Source of the DNA: Aplectana chamaeleonis
Lineage: Eukaryota; Nematoda; Chromadorea; Rhabditida; Cosmocercidae
NCBI GenBank assembly: GCA_029168955.1
Contig: JAPDOI010001724.1
Coordinates: 62,001 to 126,000, forward strand
DNA length: 64,000 nucleotides
Direction of reading: 5' to 3'
Below are positions 57,142-64,000 of this stretch, one piece after another (position 1 is the stretch's first letter; the number at the start of each line of letters is the position of its first letter). The notes under the pieces are model-generated. The model ran no database searches and had not been told where the DNA came from. It was given only the letters and a program-made list of their open reading frames with translations. A program made the position numbers and the translations under genes.

Positions 57142-58042
57142 CCCGCGAGCAGAGAAGAAAAGTTATTCTGCTCGAGATAAACTCTAAAACAAGGACTTCA
57201 AAGAGAAAGGCCTATAATCTCTGTGTTTCCAAATTTCCACTTGGCTGTCCGTCGTCTATGCCAGTGATAAGCAGTTTTCACAGAAGTTTTCCTTCTTCAT
57301 TATTTTTTGATACATAACCAGCCCACCTCTGTTTGGATCTCAATTTCGTGCATTGCTCTTCCCAAAAAGGTTTATTGTAGGGCAAAGCTAACATCGTTAA
57401 AGAAAGATTAGTTGCCCTCTGCCATGTACTTACATGTGAGGCGTAATTCGTGCGTAGCCGGATAACTCCGGGATCGCCGCATAGCTAACTTGGTTCCAAT
57501 TGAAGTCTGACATAGCCCGTGCGCGCAGAGATTTGTTTAGGAAGTCGAGCTGAATGACCACTGAATCAAAATCGCCATGCAATGCAAAGAAAAGGAAAAG
57601 TGCAGTCTTTTCATTCAGGTTCGCGATTCTCTAGTTGCACTCTGTTAAGTGCAGAACTTGATGAAAGGACTTCCGCTCGTTACACCTATGTATGTATGAC
57701 AGGAATATTGGTAAAACTAGCTTAGAAAAAACACAAGTGGGTAATCAGACCAGACAGCAGAGATTTCCAGGAAAGGATTACGAACTATCTTCGAGCGGTC
57801 TTCCCTGTTGCAAGGAAAAATGATTTTATTAGTGCAAGGTTTTCTCAATGGTCCCTCAAGGCCCAGGTCTTCCACTAACAACTCGACACGAAGGTTACAG
57901 CTAACCCGCATCAAAAATTTTCGGAAAATAATTCCGTGGAGTCTTTCTTCAACTAAGAAAACTTTTGAGCGCTATGATGTTTTCGAATATTTAATGTTCA
58001 AAAACATTAAATATACGAAAACAAAATTCTGTCTGGTTCAAA
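57142..58042. other. No recognised gene
   Basis: Nothing assigned; a 65-codon frame at 57717-57914 is unremarkable. Confidence 0.4.
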
Positions 58043-58510
58043 GGCAGCATACACGCTCGTAAACGTAATTGAGATAACTACGGAATTGAAATAGTATTTC
58101 ACCGAACACATAACTCACGCATTTTGAAGCGGCAAAAAAAGGCCCACAATGACTCTACACGGGTGAGAAGTTGGCCCCGCCCCTGTATCTGCCCGCTCCC
58201 TGAATTTGCGTCCTCCACCGAAACAGGGGTGCTGGTCCATCTCCACCATCGTCGATGTGTGTGGTTTACCTATTGTACCTATTCTACCATCAAAAACCGT
58301 CCCCGAAGGTGGGAGTGACCCAGCACCCCTGTTTTGGAGGAGGACGCAAATTTAGGGGGCGGGTAGATACAGGGGCGGGGCAACTTCCTACTCGTGAAGC
58401 GGCATTGCGGGTCTTTCTTGACGCTTCGAAATGCGTAGAAGCTGTGTTCGGTGCCATACCATTCCACTTCCATAGTTAGCTCAATTACGTCAACGCGCGT
58501 GTATGCTGCC
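58043..58510. repeat. Foldback MITE family F, copy 1
   Basis: Arms of about 210 bp: GGCAGCATACACGC and GCGTGTATGCTGCC at the ends, CCCCGCCCCTGTATCT / AGATACAGGGGCGGGG and CAGGGGTGCTGG inside. Flanks TTCAAA / TTTAAT suggest a TTTAA-type site like that of the GGCAG MITEs. Copy 2 at 63039-63334. Confidence 0.85.
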
Positions 58511-58540
58511 TTTAATGCCGATTTGTGCTTAGCAGTGGCG

Positions 58541-58858
58541 GCATCCGTGAATGCGGCGAAGAAGTTCGGGGAGCCGCTCTGCGTCCCATGCGCGCAGCGT
58601 CGAGCTATGGGATGGCTCCGAAGTGCATGGCATCATATTGGTGTGTCGCAGACGTCAACTTCCTCTCTATCTAGCGGCATTTTTTATTATCCCAGTCGCT
58701 TTCAGGCATTCTTTTGTCATCCAGTGCATATCAATAACTCAAACGCGACTGGGATGACAAAAAGTGCGCGCGTAGATTTTGCAGTGGAAAGTGCATTTAC
58801 CGCCGCGATACGCTAATATAGGCCATGCACTTTGGGGCCGTACCAAAGCTCGACGTGT
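58541..58858. repeat. Foldback MITE family C, copy 2
   Basis: Shares GAAGTGCATGGC.TATA, CGACTGGGATGACAAAAA and GCGCGCAGCGTCGAGC with 34023-34413. The right end is truncated at a tRNA-like sequence. Confidence 0.78.
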
Positions 58859-58925
58859 GGGTAGTGTAATGGTAACACTCTCACCCGGATTGCGAACCGA
58901 TGAGGGTTTGATTTCTGCCTGACGC
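58856..58925 (+). pseudogene. tRNA-like sequence or SINE head
   Basis: TAGTGTAATGG fits the A box (TRGYNNANNNG) and, about 38 bases later, GGGTTTGATTTC approximates the B box with one change. D-arm-like GGTAACAC is visible. The T stem has a mismatch and the anticodon arm is overlong, so it is not a functional tRNA. A tRNA-derived SINE or pseudogene is likeliest. Confidence 0.5.
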
Positions 58926-59045
58926 CTAAGTTTTGTATTCAATTCAGCAACCTTGTGATATCTTGTGAGTTTCAAGAGCGTCAAATCGCTCTGAAATAAC
59001 TTGTGAGCAGAAGCCTGAGGAACGCTTGATTCTTACGATCACTAG

Positions 59046-59298
59046 AGTGTTGGAACGAATAATTTTTTTAATAATCGAATAAACGGATAATTTGAATAAT
59101 CCATTTGTTTGAATATTCAATTATTCGAATAAACGAATTTTCCACTTCTTTGAATATTCGATTATCCAAATAAACAATTATTCCTCTTCTTTGAACACTC
59201 GATTATTCGAATAACCCGAATAATCCATTTCTGTGAATATTCGAATATTCGAATTACTCGAATAATCGAATAATATTCGAATAAATGAATATTCGGGC
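59046..59298. repeat. AT-rich array with GAGTGTTG ends
   Basis: An ATTCGAATAA-type array bounded by GAGTGTTGGAACGAATA (left) and GAATATTCGGGCAACACTC (right), i.e. inverted GAGTGTTG ends. No 8-bp duplication found. It resembles the short TATACTT element at 62575 in style. Confidence 0.65.
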
Positions 59299-59309
59299 AA
59301 CACTCAATT

Positions 59310-60047
59310 GCGTACTATCCCATACAGACCACTTAGACAAACTGGGGCGTCGACAACAGGTTGATAAGTTTTCATCTCACGAACCGCACCCTCTTGACAA
59401 TTCAAATCGCGCGCACTGTCAGCCTGAGGCGGCGCTCAGAGTTCACTCGCGGCGTGACGCGATGTTATAATCAGCCTAAGCATCGATCAATCGACGTCGC
59501 GTCGCGTCGTCGCTGCGTGATCATAGTAAAGAGGCGCAATACATTCGAAATGACACCCAATTTCCCTTTGCGCCGCGTCCATCGCGCCGCCTTGCAATTC
59601 AACGTGACGCAATGGACATTGTGCGATGACAAGCTCGTTGCTGCTTTTCTTCAGTGTTTTTTCTTTTACACGATCGAATTTATCAATGAAATGAGTAAAA
59701 TAAGCATATCCATGATCAAATGCACTCAGAAGAGCACGAAGAAACTGTTCGTGTTGCGAGAAAAAAATTGCCGTGGCTTGTTCACGAGAAAATGCGTACG
59801 TACGCAATTGCGCGTAGTCGCCCAACGTTCGCGCACCGTTCACACCTAAATACCTGCGCGACGCGATTTTCGCGTCGCACTGATATGTGCCATTGCGTCG
59901 CTCCGCGAAAACTCTGATAGCCGCCTGAGACCTGCCCGTTGCCCAGCGACGTCCGCCTGTTGTCGGGCAGTTGACCGACACGCGTCGCGGTCGGCACACC
60001 CACGCGCCGTGGCTGAGTCACCCAGCCTCCACTGTGGCCGCCACTTG
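59310..60047 (-). repeat. Repeat X, copy 2
   Basis: The reverse-strand counterpart of 36455-40260 without its insertions. A minus-strand frame of 170 codons (59487-59999, opening MCRPRRVSVNCPTTGG) spans it. The alignment with copy 1 shows many indels, so protein constraint is not evident. CpG-rich ends with GCGACGCGACG words. Nature unknown. Confidence 0.72.
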
Positions 60048-60187
60048 ATGAGCAGCAGAGCTGTGCGCAACTGAATTTTGTGATTTCGTAAATCGTAAAT
60101 CGCAATTTGCAATTCGTAACTGATAATGATTAACCACATACATGGCCTAAACCTCATTCGATATGGAAACACCTCATCACTAAAGTG

Positions 60188-60307
60188 CCGTGTTATTTTC
60201 AAACCAAACCTCAAGCCTTACCTTTGATGTGGAAACACCTCAGCACTTTAGTGATGAGGTGTTTTCACATCAAAGGTAGGGCTTGATGTTTGTTTTGAAA
60301 TAACACG
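60188..60307. repeat. Hairpin with 55-bp arms
   Basis: CCGTGTTATTTTCAAAC ... CCTTTGATGTGGAAACACCT pairs with AGGTGTTTTCACATCAAAGG ... GTTTTGAAATAACACGG around a 12-base loop. A partial extra copy of GGAAACACCTCATCACT lies at 60160-60176. The length suits a hairpin RNA or a tiny foldback. Confidence 0.83.
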
Positions 60308-60861
60308 GTTCTGAGCAGTACTTGAAAATTTTTTCAGTGAACGTAAGTGGAATAGAAATAACTTTACAGAACAGTAAAATTTTAAGCGTGACCAAATACA
60401 GAACCTGTGCCACGTTTTGCCCTACTCTTGAATATGAAAGTATAAAGAGTCATCGCTATATCAAACACAGTTCGGTGAAAGCCAAGGAGGGAAACACTGT
60501 GTGAGAAAGTTTTGGTGTTCGAGAGTTTTAGGCCATATCTGTCTCGGGAAGATAAAGACTTGTTTAAGGTGGCGCTTTCAGAAGAAAAAAACATTTGACA
60601 AAAAACGTTTGATGCAGACATTGAGTTTGTTCTCTAAATTTTTTCTCATAATCATAGGGCTGATGGTGTGGAGACAGCGGTCTGAGAGGTGAAGGTGGTT
60701 TAGGATTCTGAAATTCAAAAAGGTAAGGGTTCCTTTCAAGTCTCAAACTTCGAAGATAATCGCCATATCTGTCTAGAGAAGGACACTTACGAATAAGCAA
60801 AACAACGAAAAAATCACCCCTTATCCCCCGAATGTACATAAAGGCCAGCCGAATGAGACTG

Positions 60862-61065
60862 TCCGCCCACGCGGTTGGCGTGAGTGTCGAGCGGCTGTCG
60901 AAAAGGCATTTTTGAGCTTGTAAGTCGAGTAGAAGGAGCATTAGGCGAACAATGAATATTAGTCTAGATACTCGTTTGCATGCGTGGAAAGGCTCGTTCG
61001 AATAAATGCCGTCGCGAGGACCGCTCAACACGCACGCCGATCGCCCGAGTGGACAGTCTCAGTCG
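60862..61065. repeat. Foldback family G, copy 3
   Basis: GAGACTGTCCGCCCACGCGG pairs with the right arm ending GAGTGGACAGTCTC; GTGTCGAGCGG pairs with CCGCTCAACAC. Confidence 0.8.
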
Positions 61066-61615
61066 GACAGACTTTACAATCTAGAAAATCAAAGACAAGC
61101 ACTGTTTCGCACCTTGAAAACCATCTGTCTGACCCGCTATACAAACTTTCCTGACCTCATTTCCTTCTGCATTAAGAGATTGCTTGAATTTTCAATTTAA
61201 AAACTTTTAGAAACTTTCTGGAAAAGGTAGGTTTCATCGCCGCCATAATTTTGCTGAAATGTTCCGAACCGAATTTTGAAACTACCACTTTCCCTCCCAA
61301 AGCTTGCTTGCTTTTGGAGACAGAGATCTATTAAAGGTTATTTCGGAAGCCCGTAAAACTCTCCGTCGAATAGACTTTCAAGGTTAATAAAATAGTTTCC
61401 CGATTCCTCAGCAGATTTCAATTCACGTAATACCGGTTTTTTATGGTAACTTTTAAACCACACAAGATTGAAGCTTGGTGAGGCTCGTTTTCGAACTTCA
61501 ATTAAAAATCTGCAGCGAAGTGTATATTGGGCTCCAACCCTTTTGGTTCCATAAGACTCTTCGAGATTAGAGATCTTTAGAGCCCAGCCGTGTATTCAAT
61601 GCATGGGGATTCCTG

Positions 61616-61757
61616 TGAGCAGTGGCAGAAAACCGCTTTGCAGCCCACAGCTTTGAGATAATGGTGCTGGGATGAAGATTAATCATGCCAGGACACGGGG
61701 TAAAGCATGATTCTGTATGTACTACGTGTTGCAACACCGGTTGTCTGCAACTGTGAA
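61616..61757. repeat. Foldback family E, copy 3 (diverged)
   Basis: GTGAGCAGTGGCAGAAAACC pairs loosely with the right arm GGTTGTCTGCAACTG; shares the layout of 41850 and 51435. Confidence 0.55.
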
Positions 61758-62251
61758 CCTTAATTTCGCTACGATGTAGATAGTAGATCCATCAAATGTT
61801 TGCGCCTCTCGTTTTCATCTTAGAGTCAAAAGCAGTCCATGGAGATGAGTGACTGTGGAGCTCGGCTCCACCGACTTGGCCTGTTCATGGAACAAAGAAA
61901 GGTTGAAACCCAATAATAAATTAGAGGCGGTCGGTGTGTAAAGCGGAGCAGTCGATCGTTAGGGAACCTCATTATCAACAACTATATTTCGACATAACCG
62001 ACCTCTCTGCTGGTAACTGCGCCCGCCTGAGAATTCCAGAGAAAAGTTTCACAGAATGTTCAAATTGCAAAGAACAATCAAATGCTGAAAATGCAAAAAA
62101 GTTAATTTTAACCATGCTGTGGACAGCAACTTTAAATTCTCTGAAGATTCTCGGCGCCGAGCCCCATCGAACAGAATTGGGGCCGCTTGACAGTTCGGCT
62201 CTTGCTCCCAATCTCTGCTGTTGCTGTTCGGGCAAACTACAGGAGCCCGGA

Positions 62252-62253
<2 letters not shown>

Positions 62254-62307
<54 letters not shown>
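62254..62307 (+). repeat. (CAA)18 microsatellite
   Basis: An uninterrupted CAA run. In the frame of 61934-62413 it reads as about 18 glutamines, and on the other strand as cysteines. Lies inside the hAT element; no evidence of a real polyQ protein. Confidence 0.93.
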
Positions 62308-62574
62308 GTGGCCCGGAAAGCAACAACAGTGGCTCGGACAGAAACCGAAGTCGATTAGCAGATTGAGAGAACGAGCCGAACTGTCAGTCGTCTCGAGGCC
62401 GAGAATCGCCTGAGTTGTTCCCCCCCCCAGTCGCATTTTCACGATTTGTTACGATTCGTTACGATTCTAGGTCAAAATGTCGTAAATCGCAAATCGTAAA
62501 AAAATCGCCAAAAACGCCCGTAATTCGTAAATCGTGAACCGTAGTTCGTAATTACGCACAGCCCTGATGGGCAG

Positions 62575-62951
62575 TATACTTGTTCCAGATGGAATTTATT
62601 TCGAATATCCGACTTTTCGACTATAGTCGGATATTGCACATTTTCGAATATTCGACTTTTCGACTGTAGTCGGATATCACACCTTTTCGAATATTCGACT
62701 TTTCGACTGTAGTCGGATATGACCCTTTTTCGAATATTCGACTTTTCGACTGTAGTCGGATATCGCCCTTTTTCGAATATTCGACTTTTCGACTGTAGTC
62801 GGATATCGCACTTTTTCGAATATTCGACTTTTCGACTGTAGTCGGATATCGCACTTTTTCGAATAACCGACTTGTCGAATAAAAAGTCGACTTTTTTATC
62901 CGACTGAAACAGTCGGATACTCATCCGATTATTCGATTCGGAACAAGTATA
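62575..62951. mobile_element. Short hAT-like element, TATACTT family
   Basis: TIRs TATACTTGTTCC (62575-62586) and GGAACAAGTATA (62940-62951) with a perfect 8-bp duplication ATGGGCAG (62567-62574, 62952-62959). The body is an array of about 48-bp units (ATATTCGACTTTTCGACTGT, then AGTCGGATATC). It is a small relative of 29872-32958. Its left duplication is the same 8-mer as the right duplication of the preceding hAT, so the two sit back to back on one target. Confidence 0.88.
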
Positions 62952-63038
62952 ATGGGCAGGGCTTCCAGATGCTGGGCGGGGCCTATGTATCGCATACTTG
63001 GGTAGTTGAACCGGCAGCACTCTTGTCACTTAATTTTA

Positions 63039-63334
63039 GCATACACGCTCGTTAATATGGTTGAGATACTAACTACGGAAATTAAATCGTATGGCTCAGA
63101 ACACAACGCCTTGTGGGTGGTACAATAGGTGCAAAACGTAGCCCACAAACGTCGCGGACGGGGAAACGGCCCAGCACCCCTGTCCTGGAGGAGGACGCAA
63201 ATACAGGGGCGCGGCCAACTTTTCAGTCGTGTAGCGTCATTATGGGGTGGTTTTTCACGCTTCAAGATGCGTAGGCGTTGTGTTCTTAGCCATACCATTC
63301 CTTAGTTATCTCAACCACGTTTACGAGCGTGTAC
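63039..63334. repeat. Foldback MITE family F, copy 2
   Basis: AGCATACACGCTCGT and ACGAGCGTGTAC at the ends; CAGCACCCCTGTCCTGGAGG and GACGCAAATACAGGGGCG inside match copy 1. Shorter than copy 1 (about 296 bp) because the left part of the arm is reduced. Confidence 0.8.
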
Positions 63335-64000
63335 CCTGAGAGTTTTGACCGCGAAATAGCCGCTAAACAATGCTTACGGCGAAACAGCCGCTAAATAGCC
63401 GCCAAATATGTAGTTTGCGTCGGTCTAGTTTAGTTTAGCTTAGTTGAGTTCAGTTGAGTTATGTGCGGTTTATGCGATGTCGGACTTCCTAGTGCTGCTT
63501 AAGCGTGCCCTACTCCGGAATATCAGCGACAATTCGTTGCTAGTCGTTGAGACCTACACCACGTCACTGGGATCTCGCCGTATAATATCTCGCTTCCCAG
63601 CTCCATGAGACCTCTGGGTGACAATAGACGTTGAGCGGCTCAGAATCTGGCACGAACTTGAAACTACATCCAGCTGGTCGATCGAAATCCAAGTCCAACA
63701 TTATGGAAGGAGTGAACTTGGGCTTCTCCGTCACAAGGCGGGTGAAGTTCACCGGGAAAGTAGACAAATAGCATCACATAGAACCAGCTTCATGAAAATA
63801 CACGTGCAAATGGCTCATCCTGGCCATCATCGTAAGAAATTTTCATGTTGCTCAAGTGTTGCTATACATATGCGCCGCTCGAAATTTAAACTTTTCTCTA
63901 TAACTAAAAGTGAAATGGGCATTTGACGTTTTGACAAAATCCTAAGAGCGGTTTAATGTATTGTACATATTTGCTCTAACTATATACTTATGAGTTACTG
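63335..64000. other. No recognised gene
   Basis: A TTAGTTTAGCTTAGTTGAGTT-type run at 63425-63460 is a short imperfect repeat. A 102-codon plus-strand frame at 63618-63926 has no domain I recognise. Confidence 0.4.

Larger units (their letters stand above)
60056..62566. mobile_element. hAT-type element, CGTAAATC family, copy 2
   Basis: The left end CAGAGCTGTGCGCAA and the right end (complement) CAGGGCTGTGCGTAA are flanked by ATGAGCAG (60048-60055) and ATGGGCAG (62567-62574), a 7-of-8 duplication. Subterminal CGTAAATCGTAAATCG (60085-60105) and CGTAAATCGCAAATCG-type words (62480-62545). The interior holds a strong hairpin (60188-60307), a family G foldback (60862-61065), a family E foldback (61616-61757) and a CAA repeat. 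No transposase. Confidence 0.82.

Noticed and set aside
58856..58925. Functional tRNA gene
   Set aside because: T stem mismatches and a misshapen anticodon arm; only the promoter boxes are recognisable.
59487..59999. 170-codon gene on the minus strand
   Set aside because: Alignment with repeat X copy 1 shows indels that ignore the frame. Kept only as part of the repeat.
61934..62413. Polyglutamine protein
   Set aside because: The run is a CAA microsatellite inside a non-autonomous hAT; the rest of the frame has no domain, and the opposite strand is equally open (poly-Cys).
62600..62880. CRISPR-like regular repeats
   Set aside because: Units are contiguous without unique spacers, the sequence is eukaryotic, and the array lies between TIRs with a target duplication.
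62472..63029. 185-codon repeat protein on the minus strand
   Set aside because: Translation of the 48-bp unit array in the short hAT-like element.

Overview
This window looks like transposon-dense, non-genic DNA from a nematode, most likely a strongylid such as a hookworm or relative. The longest open frame is only 200 codons, and I recognise no conventional host gene, rRNA or intact tRNA. The nematode call is moderate. It rests on a decayed mariner of the Mos1/bandit type, a Penelope-like retroelement (PLE), a sequence matching 19 of 22 bases of nematode spliced leader SL1, and many foldback MITE families. The species is inference.

Retroelements. Positions 349-2454 hold a broken PLE with RT (YIDD), a GIY-YIG endonuclease and C-terminus, bounded by about 610-bp inverted arms. 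Each arm carries a hammerhead-ribozyme-like fold, and the start of a next ORF (MPRF) follows. PLE relics with the same ribozyme-like motif lie at 9385-9912, 33575-34860 and 54395-54883.

hAT-type transposons. By matching termini and 8-bp target duplications across kilobases I delimit long non-autonomous elements. They are 25197-27499 (TSD GGTGGCAT), 42118-44214 (CTCCCAAT), 29872-32958 (CCGGACAC), 62575-62951 (ATGGGCAG), 60056-62566 (ATGRGCAG) and, less surely, 37333-40064, 11406-14056 and 56237-57141. Most have subterminal arrays of a short family-specific word: CGGCAAA, CGTAAATC, CGAATATTC or TTCCGA.

Other elements. There is a decayed mariner (49381-50598) and a MITE family with GGCAG termini at TTTAAA-like sites. 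There are also at least ten families of 100-500 bp foldback elements, several in two or three copies. Many are nested, so relative insertion order can be read: repeat X at 36455-40260 holds a MITE and a hAT, and a foldback at 42017-44325 is split by a hAT that itself contains an 865-bp palindrome.

Little works together as host biology here. What can be read is transposon architecture: ribozyme-processed PLE transcripts, transposase-binding arrays, and hairpins that could feed small-RNA pathways. Three weak candidate host exons are listed (37714-38256, 45736-45881, 54915-55173). The stretches not listed as repeats show nothing I can assign.
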